Program-made: the position numbers and the translations under genes
The notes under the pieces: generated by a model
What the model was told of the DNA's origin: nothing
Databases searched by the model: none
What the model saw: the letters and a program-made list of their open reading frames with translations, nothing else
In this document: positions 11,046 to 22,300 of the stretch, in pieces
Position numbering within the stretch: position 1 is the first letter of the stretch
Layout: the number at the start of each line of letters is the position of its first letter
Assembly (NCBI GenBank): GCA_018240505.1
Contig: JAFEFQ010000236.1
Coordinates: 1 to 64,000, forward strand
DNA: 64,000 bases
Origin: Pseudomonadota bacterium
GTDB taxonomy: Bacteria; Pseudomonadota; Gammaproteobacteria; Xanthomonadales; Rhodanobacteraceae
Direction: 5' to 3'

Positions 11046-12179
11046 CTACGCGTTTCGCCGGAAGTACACGAACGCCGCCACAGCGAGCAGCAGCGAAGGC
11101 AGCGCGTTCACCACGGCGAGATTGAAATTGTATACCGCACCCATGCTAACCACGGACTTCTGGAAGAAGTAGTAGCTGATCGCGAGCGCCATGCCCATGA
11201 ACAGGCGCTTGCCGAGGCCACCCGTGCGCAACGAGCCGAACGCGAACGGCACCGCGCAGAACGCGAGCACGAGCACGTTGAGCGGATAGAAAATGCGCCC
11301 CCAGTAGGCGAGCTTGTAGCTGGTCGCGTCCTGGCGGTTGCGGTTCATGTAGTCGATGTTGCGCGCGAGGTCGTTCATCGACAGGTATTCGGGGTGAATC
11401 GCCGACACGGCGAGCACGTTCGGATCGAGCTGCGATTTCCACTGCGCCGTCTGCTCGGTCCGGCTCGTCGCCGAACGCCCCTCGAACTCGGTGCGACGCA
11501 CGTCGGACAAGGTCCATTCGCCGTTGACGTGGGTCGCGGTTTTCGCGATCGACAGCGCCGAGAGCTGGCCGATCGCGGTGAATTCGAACACGCGCACGTC
11601 GGACAGTTCGATCGTTTGCGGCCCGCCCTTGTTCGCGCGCAGGCGGCTGCGCTTGGCGTTGATCACCGTGTCGCCGTCGCGCGCCCACAGCGTGCCGCCC
11701 TTGCCGATCGCGATATCGCGGTTCTTCGCCGTCTGCATCAGCGACTCGGCCTTCTGCTGCGCGCGCGGCGCGACCACCTCGCCCATCAGCGCGACGAACG
11801 CGGTCAGGATGGTCAACGCGAGCACGACCGAGGCGCAGATGCGCAGCTTCGACATGCCTGCGGCGCGCAACGCGGTCAGCTCGCCGCTCGCGGCGAGCGC
11901 GCCCATGCCCATGAGGCCGCCGATCAGGGCGCCGTAGGCGAAATACTGGTACATGCGCCGTGGCACGGTGAGCAGGATGTAGGCCACCGCCTTCGCCAGG
12001 GTGTAGTCGCCGGTGCCGACGTCGTTGATCTCGCCGACGAAGGCCTGCATCGCATCGAGCGCGACGACGACGACCCAGGCGAGCAGCACGCCGCCGATCA
12101 CCGACAGCGCGACGACCTTGTCGACTTTCTTGAAGCGCAGCCGGTCGAGACCGAGGCGCATGGCGAACGTCGCGGCCAT
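11046..12179 (-). CDS. lptG: LPS export ABC transporter permease LptG
   Basis: One of the two membrane subunits that, with LptB and LptF, extract LPS from the inner membrane and pass it to LptC/A. The protein is 377 residues with three N-terminal membrane helices (coupling segment GALAASGELTALRAAGMS), a periplasmic beta-jellyroll domain (about 140-280) and three C-terminal helices. The ATG at 12179 overlaps the lptF stop codon by one base (TGATG), which indicates translational coupling; the much longer open frame upstream is the reading of lptF in another frame. Convergent with the RDD gene. Confidence 0.95.
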   Translation of the reverse strand: MAATFAMRLGLDRLRFKKVDKVVALSVIGGVLLAWVVVVALDAMQAFVGEINDVGTGDYTLAKAVAYILLTVPRRMYQYFAYGALIGGLMGMGALAASGELTALRAAGMSKLRICASVVLALTILTAFVALMGEVVAPRAQQKAESLMQTAKNRDIAIGKGGTLWARDGDTVINAKRSRLRANKGGPQTIELSDVRVFEFTAIGQLSALSIAKTATHVNGEWTLSDVRRTEFEGRSATSRTEQTAQWKSQLDPNVLAVSAIHPEYLSMNDLARNIDYMNRNRQDATSYKLAYWGRIFYPLNVLVLAFCAVPFAFGSLRTGGLGKRLFMGMALAISYYFFQKSVVSMGAVYNFNLAVVNALPSLLLAVAAFVYFRRNA

Positions 12180-13357
12180 CACGCCGCCCCCACTGCGGGC
12201 TGCGCCTTGGCCGGCTTCGGCCGCGGCAACTGCTGGCTGCGCCAGAGCAGGTACAGCGCGATCAGCAGCACGGGAACATGCACCCACCACATGCCGAGCG
12301 CGAAGCTCAGCTTGCCGCTGACGAGCTGGTTGCGCGCGATGTTCATGAACGCGTAGTAGATCGCCCAGGACAGACCGGCGATGATCAGGCCGGCGTAGCG
12401 CGGCTGGCGCGGGCTCGACTTCGACAGCGGCAGCGCGAGCAGGATCAGCACGAGCGTCGAAATCGGCGCGGCGAGGCGCCACTGCAGTTCGGTGCGCTGC
12501 ACGAGATCCTCGCTGCGCAGCAGATCGGCGGTCGGCGCCGCGCGCTTGACCGCGTCGGCGCTGGCATCGGGCTCGGATTCGGTGAGCTTGACGTCGTTGC
12601 GCGCATAGCGCAGCAGGCGGTAGTTGTCCTGGCCGACGAGGCCCTCGACGCGGAAGCCATTGTTGAGGCCAAGGTAGCGCTCGGCGCCGTTGACGTCGTG
12701 GTACAGCTCGCCGTCGGCCGCGGTGATCACGTTGATGCGCACCGGCGCGGCCGCGGCCTTCGCCGCCGCATCGGGCGTGTTCTTGTCGATGCCGACGGCG
12801 CGCTCGCTGGCGACGAACATCTTCTTGAACCGGGTGCCGTCCGCGCTCATCGCCTCGACGTACATCATGCCGTCGCCGTTCGGCAGTTCGACGAACTTGC
12901 CCGGCTCGAGCCCGGCGATGATCAGCGAGCGGTTCGCCTGCAGCACGAGATTCTGCGACAGGCGCACCGCCGCCGGCGCGAGCCAGAACGAGATCAGCGC
13001 CATCGCCGCGGCCAGCGGGATCGCCAGCAGCATCAGCGGCCGCAGCAGTCCGGTCACCGGCAGGCCGGAGGCGGCGAACACGGCCATTTCGCTCTCGCGG
13101 TACAGGCGCCCGTAGGCCAGTTGCACGCCGATGAACACGGCGAGCGGCGCGAGCAGGGTCAGCGCATCGACCGTGCGCAGGCCGATCAGCGAGAACAGCA
13201 GCTCGGCCGGAATGCGCCCGCGCGCGATCTTGTTGAGCAGGTCGGCCACGGTACCGCCGACGCTGACCAGCAGCAGGATCGCGGTCGCGGCGACGAAGCT
13301 GACCAGCAGCTCGCGCGCGAGATAGCGGTCGATGATGCGCAGGGTGGGAAATCGCAT
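12179..13357 (-). CDS. lptF: LPS export ABC transporter permease LptF
   Basis: The partner permease of LptG, 392 residues. Three N-terminal membrane helices hold the YrESEMAVFAASGLPV coupling motif, then comes a periplasmic domain (about 140-295), then three C-terminal helices starting near LQWRLAAPISTLVLILLALP. The start at 13357 (MRFPTLRIIDRYLARELL) matches the usual beginning of LptF; 21 further open codons upstream are not family-like. Divergent from pepA across 179 bp, the arrangement seen across Gammaproteobacteria. Confidence 0.95.
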   Translation of the reverse strand: MRFPTLRIIDRYLARELLVSFVAATAILLLVSVGGTVADLLNKIARGRIPAELLFSLIGLRTVDALTLLAPLAVFIGVQLAYGRLYRESEMAVFAASGLPVTGLLRPLMLLAIPLAAAMALISFWLAPAAVRLSQNLVLQANRSLIIAGLEPGKFVELPNGDGMMYVEAMSADGTRFKKMFVASERAVGIDKNTPDAAAKAAAAPVRINVITAADGELYHDVNGAERYLGLNNGFRVEGLVGQDNYRLLRYARNDVKLTESEPDASADAVKRAAPTADLLRSEDLVQRTELQWRLAAPISTLVLILLALPLSKSSPRQPRYAGLIIAGLSWAIYYAFMNIARNQLVSGKLSFALGMWWVHVPVLLIALYLLWRSQQLPRPKPAKAQPAVGAA

Positions 13358-13536
13358 GTTGCGGTAAACTTGTTCTCTTGTGTCTGCGCTCTGGGCGCCG
13401 CGTCGCGATTGCACACGCAAGCGCGTTTACGCAGCCTTAATTGTAGCCGAGTCGGAGAAGTCCCCTCCTCCGCCGCGGTTCCGCGCCTTTCGCGGCCGGC
13501 ACAAGTTTTTCCTTTCCAAATCGATACGGTAACGAA

Positions 13537-15027
13537 ATGACCCTTCAATTCAGCCTCGACCCGCGCACTGCCGACACCGCGGAGACGCCCTGCGTCGTCG
13601 TCGGCGTGTTCGACGACCGCACGCTTTCCGCCGCCGCCCAGCGCATCGACGCGGCGTCCGGCGGCGCGATCACGCGCCTGCTCGAATCGAACGACCTGTC
13701 GGGCAAACCGGGTGCCACGCAGACCCTGTTCGGCCTCGCCGGCTTCAAGGCCGCGCGCGTACTCGTCGTCGGCCTCGGCGATGCGAAGAAGTTCGACGCC
13801 GCGCGCTATGCGAAGACCAACGCCGACGCCACGCGCGCGTTGAAAGGCCTGCCGATCGATTCCGCCGTGTCGTACCTGAGCGAGCTTGAGGTACCGGGCA
13901 AGGATCTCGCCTGGAAGCTGCGCAGCGGCGCGCTCGCCAGCGACGCGCAGGCCTACAAGTACACCGCGACGTTCAAGCCGCGCGAGAAGAGTTCGCGCCC
14001 CGAGCTGCTCGCGCTCGGCTTCGCCGCGCCGGCCGGCACCGACGCGGGCGTGCTCGTACAGGCGGGCGCGATCGCCAAGGGCGTGCGCTTCGCGCGCGAG
14101 CTCGGCAACCTGCCGCCGAACATCTGCACGCCGGCCTATCTCGCCGGCGAGGCGCACCAGCTCGCCAGGGATCACGCAGGCGTCAGCTGCGAGGTGCTCG
14201 AAGAAGAGGATATGTACAAGCTCGGCATGGGCGCGCTGCTCGGCGTCGCCCAGGGTTCGGCGAACAAGCCGCGCCTGATCGCGCTCGAGTGGAAGGGCGG
14301 CGCGGCCGACGAGAAACCCTATGCACTCGTCGGCAAGGGCGTCACGTTCGACACGGGCGGCATCTCGATCAAGCCCTCGGCCGGCATGGAGGAGATGAAA
14401 TTCGACATGTGCGGCGCGGCCGGCGTGCTCGGCGCGTTCCTGACCGCGGTCGAGCTCAAGCTCAAGCTCAACCTCGTCTGCGTCGTGCCGGCCGTTGAGA
14501 ACATGCCCGGCAGCAACGCGCAGCGGCCCAGCGACGTGGTCACGACGATGTCGGGCCAGACCGTCGAAGTGCTCAACACCGACGCCGAGGGCCGCCTCAT
14601 CCTCTGCGACGCGCTGACCTGGGTGCAGAAGTACAACCCGCAGACGATCATCGACGTGGCCACGTTGACCGGCGCCTGCGTCGTCGCGCTCGGCAAGCAC
14701 GCCACCGGCCTGATGACTCAGGACGACGCGCTCGCCGAGGAACTGCTCGCCGCCGGCAACGCCACGCTCGACCGCGCCTGGCGCCTGCCGCTGTGGGACG
14801 ACTATCAGAGCCAGCTCGAAACCGGCTACGCCGACATCGCCAACATCGGCGGCAAGTACGCCGGCGCGATCACCGCAGGCTGCTTCCTCGCGCGCTTCAC
14901 CGAAGGCTTCCGCTGGGCGCATCTCGACATCGCCGGCAGCGCCTGGGACGAGGGCCGCAAGGGTTCGGCGACGGGGCGGCCGGTGCCGCTGCTCGTGCAG
15001 TATCTGGTCGATCGGGCCGCCGACTGA
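13537..15027 (+). CDS. pepA: Leucyl aminopeptidase
   Basis: A 496-residue M17 cytosolic aminopeptidase that removes N-terminal residues from peptides using two metal ions. The catalytic C-terminal domain shows the metal and active-site motifs VGKGVTFDTGGISIKPS (Lys/Asp) and the family signature NTDAEGRL (Asp/Glu, with Arg). In E. coli the same protein also acts as a DNA-binding accessory factor in Xer recombination and carAB control; the sequence does not show whether this one does. It heads the pepA-holC-valS order, but 1.7 kb of extra DNA separates it from holC, including a second partial copy of its own 3' end at 16062-16186. Confidence 0.96.
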   Translation: MTLQFSLDPRTADTAETPCVVVGVFDDRTLSAAAQRIDAASGGAITRLLESNDLSGKPGATQTLFGLAGFKAARVLVVGLGDAKKFDAARYAKTNADATRALKGLPIDSAVSYLSELEVPGKDLAWKLRSGALASDAQAYKYTATFKPREKSSRPELLALGFAAPAGTDAGVLVQAGAIAKGVRFARELGNLPPNICTPAYLAGEAHQLARDHAGVSCEVLEEEDMYKLGMGALLGVAQGSANKPRLIALEWKGGAADEKPYALVGKGVTFDTGGISIKPSAGMEEMKFDMCGAAGVLGAFLTAVELKLKLNLVCVVPAVENMPGSNAQRPSDVVTTMSGQTVEVLNTDAEGRLILCDALTWVQKYNPQTIIDVATLTGACVVALGKHATGLMTQDDALAEELLAAGNATLDRAWRLPLWDDYQSQLETGYADIANIGGKYAGAITAGCFLARFTEGFRWAHLDIAGSAWDEGRKGSATGRPVPLLVQYLVDRAAD

Positions 15028-15180
15028 CGCGACATTTTCGTCGATGGCATTTGAAAGTTGGATCCAGGACGGGCGGTCTGCTGACAACGCGCGGCTGCGC
15101 GGCCCGTCTCCCCGGCAACGGGACAGGGGAGAACAAGTCGGGCATTGGGCATAACCGGGTATCTCAAAGGGGAATTCAAT

Positions 15181-16186
<1,006 letters not shown>

Positions 16187-16247
16187 ATTTAACCGGTTAC
16201 GCGATAGCGTGGCGGCCGATTTTCGCCGCCACCATGAAGGAACCGAT

Positions 16248-16745
16248 ATGTCCGCATTCCGCATTTCCCGGTTCGTCGCATCCGTTCTGCTCGGCTTCGG
16301 CTTCGGCTTGCTGGCGGTACTGCCGGCATCCGCGCAAGACAAGGCCGCGGAGTATCCCGCGCACACGCCCGAAGAACTTGTCGCGATGACCGCGCACACC
16401 CCGGCCGGCCTCAAGGCCAGCGTGACGTTCGTCGTACGCAAGGCCGACGTCGGCAAGAAAGGCACGGGGCGCGACCATGTGTTCCTCGATTCGATGGAAG
16501 ACTATCGCGATCCGCACTCGCTCAACGTCAACGTATTTCCGCATTCGGCCGAACGCCTGCATCTGAACGGCGATCCGAAGGATCTCGTCGGCAAATCCGT
16601 GACCGTTTCCGGCGTCGTCCGGCGCGTGCGCATCCACTGCCAGAACGGCTGCCCGCAGGACGCGAGCGCGGGTCACTACTACCAGACGCAAATGTACGTG
16701 CGCGAAGGCGACGACGCGCAGATCGAAGAGCCTGCGGAAAAATAG
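16248..16745 (+). CDS. Exported small protein of unknown function
   Basis: 165 residues. The start at 16248 has an AAGG ribosome binding site 7 bp upstream, and the N-terminus is a Sec signal peptide ending near PASA-QD. The mature part has the pattern LVGKSVTVSGVVRRVR followed by an extended strand region and a Cys pair, which loosely recalls small OB-fold (nucleic-acid or sugar-binding) secreted proteins; that is only an impression. It ends 6 bp before holC, so the two are probably cotranscribed. No family is assigned. Confidence 0.75.
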   Translation: MSAFRISRFVASVLLGFGFGLLAVLPASAQDKAAEYPAHTPEELVAMTAHTPAGLKASVTFVVRKADVGKKGTGRDHVFLDSMEDYRDPHSLNVNVFPHSAERLHLNGDPKDLVGKSVTVSGVVRRVRIHCQNGCPQDASAGHYYQTQMYVREGDDAQIEEPAEK

Positions 16746-16751
16746 GATCAC

Positions 16752-17174
16752 ATGCCCCGCGCCGACTTCTACCTGATCGCCAAACCGCGCTTCCGCGACG
16801 ATCCGCTGCTGCTCGTCTGCGAACTGGCCAAACGTGCGTTCGAATCCGGGCAACCGGCGCTGATCCTCGCACGCTCGGCCGACCAGGCCGACGCGCTCGA
16901 CGAGAAATTGTGGGAGTTCGACGAGCAGGCGTTCGTCCCGCACCAGCTCGCCGGCGACGACGACGACGCGATCACGCCAGTGCTGATCGTCGCACCGGGC
17001 ACGACGACCGCGGATCGCGCGCTCGTGATCAACCTGCGCGACGAGTGCGCGCCGGGCCTGTTCGAGCGCGTGCTCGAAGTCGTGCCCGCCGACGAGGCGC
17101 AACGCCGCGGCTCGCGCGAACGATGGAAAACCTACAAGGCCACCGGCTTCGAAGTGGGCAAGCACGACATGTAA
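16752..17174 (+). CDS. holC: DNA polymerase III subunit chi
   Basis: 140 residues, the usual length for HolC. Chi links the clamp loader (through psi) to SSB in the replisome. The N-terminus (ADFYLIAKPRFRDDPLLLVCEL), the central LDEKLWEFDEQAFVPHQL and the ending RERWKTYKATGFEV match the chi fold and its typical conserved blocks. It sits between pepA and valS, as in most Gammaproteobacteria, though both neighbours are displaced here by extra genes. Confidence 0.93.
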   Translation: MPRADFYLIAKPRFRDDPLLLVCELAKRAFESGQPALILARSADQADALDEKLWEFDEQAFVPHQLAGDDDDAITPVLIVAPGTTTADRALVINLRDECAPGLFERVLEVVPADEAQRRGSRERWKTYKATGFEVGKHDM

Positions 17175-17366
17175 GCCGCCCTCGCGCCGATCATCTGCCT
17201 GCGCTCGCGCGTCGGCGAAATCGAAACCGTGCTCGGCCCGGGCGACAGCCTGCATTTCAACTCGCAGCTGCCGCATTCCTCGCGCAACGAGACCAAGTCC
17301 CCCGTCACCCTGCTCTATGTCGGCACGCCGAGCGTCATCGGCGAAGAAACCCGCGACGAGGGCTGA
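17175..17366 (+). pseudogene. Remnant of a cupin-domain protein (C-terminal part)
   Basis: Directly after the holC stop an open frame without a start codon encodes RVGEIETVLGPGDSLHFNSQ, then LPHSSRNETKSPVTLLYVGT, ending in TGA at 17364-17366. The GPGDSLHF...LPH pattern is the second half of a cupin barrel, as found at the C-terminus of XRE-cupin regulators. The helix-turn-helix half and the first cupin motif are absent, so this is a decayed fragment. It marks a deletion or recombination point between holC and valS. The rest of the gap to 17435 is featureless. Confidence 0.7.
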
Positions 17367-17435
17367 CCACTCGTCCAACCGCGCTGCCTGCGCGCCGGTT
17401 CACGCGCCGCGCGCGATCGACATGCGGCGCGTCGC

Positions 17436-18260
17436 TCAGTTGCGCCGATCCTGTTGCGTGATGGTCTGCTCGAAACGTTCCGTCGCGCGCGCCATGCTGC
17501 GCGCCCACAGCGGCGTAGTCAGATTGAGCAGTTGCAGCGCCAGACGCCAGCCGATCAACCATGCCGCGAGGAAGGCGGCGGGAACGACGCCGTGCGTCGC
17601 GTCCAGGTCTTCGCCCAGCCACATCCAGCGCAGAAGAAACGCGCTACCGAGCAGGAAAGCCAGCGCCATCGGATAAATGTAGCCGTAGCGCGCCGTCTGG
17701 CGCGGGCCGAGATCGAGATAGGCGTCGATGTAGTCGCTGCGATGGACCACATCGCGCACGAGAAACGCCGCCGTGCTCAGCACGGGAAGCCACATGGCGC
17801 CTTCGCCGAAGCGCGCGCCGAACCCGCCCAGCCAATCCGCCATCGGCAGCGCCGACGGTTTGGCCGCCATGCAGTAAAGCGCGATCAGGATCAGCGCACT
17901 CCACACAGCGCCGTGCCACAGCGCGTAGCCCGCGGCGGTGACGGTGCGCGGTGCCTCGCCCATGCCGGGCGGCGCGGCGGTGACGACGATGCGCACCAGC
18001 ACGCACAGCGCGTAGCAGGTTCCTTCGGCGAAATACAGCAGGATCACATCGAGCGGTTCGAGCTTGCCGAGCCCCCACATCAGCAGCGGCAACACAGCGC
18101 TGGCCAGCAGCATGCCGGCCTGTGCCCACAACGCGGCGTTGGGCGGCGGTTGCGGCAACAGCGCAGCCAGACCGCGCAGGGCCCTGCTGTCGCCTTGATC
18201 GACGCCTGCGCTGGCACGCAGATAGCGTTGATAGTCGCGCGGTTCGACCTTGCGGCCCAT
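17436..18260 (-). CDS. Multi-pass membrane protein of unknown function
   Basis: 274 residues with about six hydrophobic segments (roughly 60-80, 85-108, 125-150, 165-185, 205-228 and 235-255). The pattern LEPLDVILLYFAEGTCYALC, with an acidic residue inside a helix, loosely recalls DUF6498-type membrane proteins, but I would not name it. The start at 18260 is the ATG of MGRKVEPRDY; the much longer upstream open frame is antisense to valS. It is divergent from valS, 72 bp between starts. Confidence 0.75.
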   Translation of the reverse strand: MGRKVEPRDYQRYLRASAGVDQGDSRALRGLAALLPQPPPNAALWAQAGMLLASAVLPLLMWGLGKLEPLDVILLYFAEGTCYALCVLVRIVVTAAPPGMGEAPRTVTAAGYALWHGAVWSALILIALYCMAAKPSALPMADWLGGFGARFGEGAMWLPVLSTAAFLVRDVVHRSDYIDAYLDLGPRQTARYGYIYPMALAFLLGSAFLLRWMWLGEDLDATHGVVPAAFLAAWLIGWRLALQLLNLTTPLWARSMARATERFEQTITQQDRRN

Positions 18261-18332
18261 GACCGTGGGCTCCAATGGCTGATTTTCCCCTAGAATATAG
18301 GGTTCCCCGCCACCCATCCATACAACGCGCGC

Positions 18333-21164
18333 ATGGAAAAAAGTTTCGAGCCCCGGGACATCGAGTCGAAGTGGTACGCCGTGTGGGAAGCCGCGGGCGA
18401 CTTCCGGCCGCGCGGCGACGGCGCGCCGTACTGCATCCTGCTGCCGCCGCCGAACGTGACCGGCACGCTGCACATGGGCCACGCGTTCCAACAGACGGTC
18501 ATGGACGCGCTGACGCGCTACCACCGCATGCGCGGCTTCCGGACGCTGTGGCAGGGCGGCACCGACCATGCCGGCATCGCGACGCAGAAGATCGTCGAGA
18601 ACCAGCTCGCGGTCTACGGCAAATCGCGCCACGACCTCGGTCGCGAGAAGTTCGTCGAACGCGTGTGGGAGTGGAAGCAGGAATCCGGCTCGACGATCAC
18701 CAACCAGATGCGCCGCCTCGGCGCCTCGGTCGACTGGTCGCGCGAGCGCTTCACGATGGACCAGGGCCTGTCCGCCGCCGTGCGCCGCGTATTCGTGCAG
18801 TGGTATCGCGACGGCCTGCTCTACCGCGGCCGCCGGCTCGTCAACTGGGACCCGGTGCTGATGACGGCCGTGTCCGACCTCGAGGTCGACAATCAGGAAA
18901 AGGACGGCTCGCTCTGGTCTATCCGTTATCCGGCGAGCGACGGCGGCGAGGGCATCGTCGTCGCGACGACACGCCCGGAGACGATGCTCGGCGACGTCGC
19001 CGTCGCGGTGCATCCCGACGACGAGCGCTATCAGACGCTGATCGGCAAGACGCTCAAGCTGCCGCTGACCGGTCGCGAGATTCCGGTGATCGCCGACGAC
19101 TACGTCGACCGCGAATTCGGCACCGGCGGGGTCAAGATCACGCCGGCGCACGACTTCAACGATTGGCAGATCGGCGCGCGCCACAAGCTGAATCCCATCG
19201 TGATCCTCACGCTCGACGCGAAGATCAACGACAACGCACCGGAAAAATACCGCGGCCTCGACCGCTTCGCCGCACGCAAGGCCGTGCTCGCCGACCTCGA
19301 AGCCGCCGGCCTGCTCGTCGAAACCAAGAAGCACAAGCTGCAGGTGCCGATCAGCCAGCGCACCGACGCGGTGATCGAGCCGATGCTGACCGACCAGTGG
19401 TTCCTCGACCTGACGAGCGAGACGCGCGTCGACGGCAAGGCCGGTCCGGGCGGGCGCAAGGCAATCACGGAGCCTGCGCTCGCCGCGGTGCGTGACGGCG
19501 AAATCAAATTCGTACCGGAGAACTGGGCGACGACCTACAACCAGTGGCTCGAGAACATCCAGGACTGGTGCGTGAGCCGCCAGCTCTGGTGGGGCCACCA
19601 GATTCCGGCGTGGTACGACGAGGCCGGCAACATCTTTGTCGGCGAGGACGAAGCCGATGCGCTCGCGCACGCGGGCGTGCAACCGGTCGGCGCGCTCAAG
19701 CAGGACGAGGACGTGCTCGATACGTGGTTCTCCTCCGCGCTGTGGCCGTTCTCGACGATGGGCTGGCCGTCCGAGGCGCCGGTCAGGAACGAGCGCGGCG
19801 AGATCGTCGCGAACTGGCCGCAGGACCAGGCCTTCCTGCCGAGCGCGGTGCTCGTCACCGGCTTCGACATCATCTTCTTCTGGGTCGCGCGCATGGTCAT
19901 GGCGACGCAGTACTTCACCGGCAAGGTGCCGTTCCGCGAGGTCTACATCAACGCCATCGTGCGCGATGCCGAAGGCCAGAAGATGTCGAAGTCGAAGGGC
20001 AACACGATCGACCCGCTCGATCTGATCGACGGCATAGCCCTCGACGCGCTGGTGAAAAAATCCACAAGTTCACTTTTGATCCCGCAGGTGCGCGAGAAGG
20101 TCGAGAAGCGCATCCGCCGCGATTACCCCGACGGCATCACCGCGGTCGGCACCGACGCGCTGCGCTTCACGTTCGCCGCGCTCGCCACCTACGGCCGCAC
20201 GATCAACTTCGACCTCAAGCGCGCCGAGGGCTACAAGGCGTTCTGCAACAAGCTGTGGAACGCGGCGCGCTTCGTGCTGATGAACATCGAGGCGCCACCG
20301 TCCGCGCCCGCACGGCCGCACACCGAAGCCGAACGCTGGATCTACGCGCGCCTGCGCGCGACGCTCGCCGAGGTCGAGGCGCAGATGCAGTTGTACCGCT
20401 TCGACCTCGTCGCGCAGGCGCTGTACGAATTCGTCTGGAACGAGTACTGCGACTGGTTCGTCGAGCTGGCCAAGCCGGCGCTCAACGGCGAGGACAAGGC
20501 CGCCGCCGAATCGACGCGGTATACACTGCTCGCCGTGCTCGAAGCCGCGCTGCGCGCACTGCATCCGATCACGCCGTTCATCACCGAGGAAATTTTCCAA
20601 TCGGTCGCGCCGTTGCTCGGCTTGAAGGAAACCAGCATCACGCAGCGCGCGTATCCGCGTGCGGACGATCTCCCGGCAGACGACGCCTCGGCCAGTGCCG
20701 ACATCGAATGGCTGCGCGCCGTGCTGACCCAAGTGCGCCGCATCCGCAGCGAAATGAACATCGCGCCGGGCAAGGTGATTCCATTGCTGTACGCCAACGG
20801 CAGTGCGGCCGATCGCGCTCGCGCGGACAAATTCGCCGCGCAGATCGCCTTCCTCGCCAGGGCCGAATCGCAGCGCTGGCTCGCGCAAGGCGAAGAGGAA
20901 CCGGCTGCCGCCGCGGCGATCATCGGCGAGATGAAACTGCTGATCCCGCTCGCCGGCCTGATCGATCTGTCGGCGGAAAAGGCGCGCCTCGAAAAAGAGA
21001 TCAACCGCCTCGAAGGCGAGAGTGCGAAGTCCAACGCCAAGCTCGCCAACTTCGGCGAGAAGACGCCGCCGGCCGTGGTCGAGCAGGAGAAGAAGCGCGT
21101 TGCCGAGTTCACCGCCACGCTGGACGGATTGCGCGCGCAGCTCGCCGCGCTCGCGAAGCTCTGA
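18333..21164 (+). CDS. valS: Valyl-tRNA synthetase
   Basis: A class I aminoacyl-tRNA synthetase of 943 residues. The HIGH-type signature is HMGH (about residue 48) and the KMSKS loop is at about residue 550 ([11 protein letters not shown]). Between them lies the CP1 editing domain ([17 protein letters not shown]) that removes mischarged threonine. The C-terminus is a coiled coil (about 880-943) that contacts the tRNA. A TAGAAT hexamer at 18291-18296 could be its -10 element. Length and domain order are normal. Confidence 0.97.
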   Translation: MEKSFEPRDIESKWYAVWEAAGDFRPRGDGAPYCILLPPPNVTGTLHMGHAFQQTVMDALTRYHRMRGFRTLWQGGTDHAGIATQKIVENQLAVYGKSRHDLGREKFVERVWEWKQESGSTITNQMRRLGASVDWSRERFTMDQGLSAAVRRVFVQWYRDGLLYRGRRLVNWDPVLMTAVSDLEVDNQEKDGSLWSIRYPASDGGEGIVVATTRPETMLGDVAVAVHPDDERYQTLIGKTLKLPLTGREIPVIADDYVDREFGTGGVKITPAHDFNDWQIGARHKLNPIVILTLDAKINDNAPEKYRGLDRFAARKAVLADLEAAGLLVETKKHKLQVPISQRTDAVIEPMLTDQWFLDLTSETRVDGKAGPGGRKAITEPALAAVRDGEIKFVPENWATTYNQWLENIQDWCVSRQLWWGHQIPAWYDEAGNIFVGEDEADALAHAGVQPVGALKQDEDVLDTWFSSALWPFSTMGWPSEAPVRNERGEIVANWPQDQAFLPSAVLVTGFDIIFFWVARMVMATQYFTGKVPFREVYINAIVRDAEGQKMSKSKGNTIDPLDLIDGIALDALVKKSTSSLLIPQVREKVEKRIRRDYPDGITAVGTDALRFTFAALATYGRTINFDLKRAEGYKAFCNKLWNAARFVLMNIEAPPSAPARPHTEAERWIYARLRATLAEVEAQMQLYRFDLVAQALYEFVWNEYCDWFVELAKPALNGEDKAAAESTRYTLLAVLEAALRALHPITPFITEEIFQSVAPLLGLKETSITQRAYPRADDLPADDASASADIEWLRAVLTQVRRIRSEMNIAPGKVIPLLYANGSAADRARADKFAAQIAFLARAESQRWLAQGEEEPAAAAAIIGEMKLLIPLAGLIDLSAEKARLEKEINRLEGESAKSNAKLANFGEKTPPAVVEQEKKRVAEFTATLDGLRAQLAALAKL

Positions 21165-21173
21165 GCCGCGGCG

Positions 21174-22286
21174 CTACAACGTGACGTAGATGCGTCGCCT
21201 GTCCATGAACCAGGCGACGCACCAGCACAGCAGCATGTAGGCCAGCGCATACAGCAACGCGCCGTTCCTGGCGCCGGCCCAGCTTTCGAATCCGTTGCGG
21301 TAGATCCATTCGAACGCGGACAGGCCGCCGACCGGGATCAGGAGCAGGGCCGCGTTGCCGACCTCGCTGAGCAGGTAGATGAACAGCGTGTTCTTGCCCA
21401 GCACCTCGAAGAAACGCGTCGCCGTACCGCGCAGCCGATGCAGGTCGATCGCCCAGACAAGGACGGCGAGCACGCACAGATCGATGCCGATCGTGCAGAG
21501 GACATAGGAACTCGTCCACAGCTTCTTGTTGATCGGCAGCAGCTCGTTCCAGGCCAGCGCGAGCGCGATGCACACGGCGCCGCTGCCGACGAAGCGCCAC
21601 AGCAGCGCGCGATCGACGCCGTGCACGCGCAGGGCGCGGCCGGCGAGATAACCGGCAAGCAGGTTGACCGCCGACGGCAGCGTGCTCAACACGCCTTCCG
21701 GATCGAAGGCGATGCCCTCGCCGTGCCAGAGATGACCGGGGCCGAGCAGGAACAGATCGAGCTTCAGCACCGCGTTGCCTTCGAGCGTGTAGTCGCCGAA
21801 GTGCGCGAGCGCCGCCCAGTAGCCGAGCAACACCGCCGCGGCGAGGACCAGCGCGCCGCGCGTGCCGACGTAGAGCACGGCCAGGCCAACCAGGCAGTAG
21901 TCGAGCGCGATGCGTTGCAGTACGCCGGGAATGCGCGTGTTGGCGATCGGCAGCAGCGCAGGCCGCCCGGCTTCGTCGAAATGGAAGAACGGGAACCAGT
22001 ACAGCAGATAGCCGCAGAGGAAGATCAGCGCCGTGCGCCGCAAGATCTTCGTCATCGTCGCCGCCGTGCCGAGGCGGCGCAGGCCGTCGAGCGCGAAGCT
22101 CATCGAGGCGCCGGCGACGAACAGGAAGGTCGGAAAGACCACGTCGGTCGGCGTCAGCCCGTTCCACTTCGCGTGCAGCAGCGGCGCGTACGACGCGTCG
22201 TCGATCGACATGTTGACCACGATCATCAGCGCCAGGGTCATGCCGCGCATGACGTCGATGGCCAGCGAGCGTGCGCCGGTATTCAT
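21174..22286 (-). CDS. NagX-type acyltransferase family membrane protein
   Basis: 370 residues with about ten membrane segments, of the heparan-alpha-glucosaminide N-acetyltransferase/DUF5009 family. It opens with RSLAIDVMRGMTLALMIVVN, the family's start pattern, and has TPTDVVFPTFLFVAGASMSF and, near the end, ARNGALLYALAYMLLCW. In Xanthomonas and Shewanella chitin regulons the equivalent gene (nagX) sits beside hexosaminidase genes. Here it is 14 bp downstream of the GH20 gene and surely cotranscribed. A role in transport or acetylation of amino sugars is inferred from family and context. Convergent with valS, 9 bp apart. Confidence 0.85.
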   Translation of the reverse strand: MNTGARSLAIDVMRGMTLALMIVVNMSIDDASYAPLLHAKWNGLTPTDVVFPTFLFVAGASMSFALDGLRRLGTAATMTKILRRTALIFLCGYLLYWFPFFHFDEAGRPALLPIANTRIPGVLQRIALDYCLVGLAVLYVGTRGALVLAAAVLLGYWAALAHFGDYTLEGNAVLKLDLFLLGPGHLWHGEGIAFDPEGVLSTLPSAVNLLAGYLAGRALRVHGVDRALLWRFVGSGAVCIALALAWNELLPINKKLWTSSYVLCTIGIDLCVLAVLVWAIDLHRLRGTATRFFEVLGKNTLFIYLLSEVGNAALLLIPVGGLSAFEWIYRNGFESWAGARNGALLYALAYMLLCWCVAWFMDRRRIYVTL

Positions 22287-22300
22287 CGCAGGTCCGCGGC

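Noticed and set aside
17436..19682. A 748-codon minus-strand frame suggesting a very long membrane protein
   Set aside because: Only the C-terminal 274 codons (from 18260) have protein-like content; the rest is antisense to valS.
20041..20090. An AT-richer patch in valS that might be an insertion
   Set aside because: The encoded residues align in place with the family's segment after KMSKS, so it is ordinary sequence.
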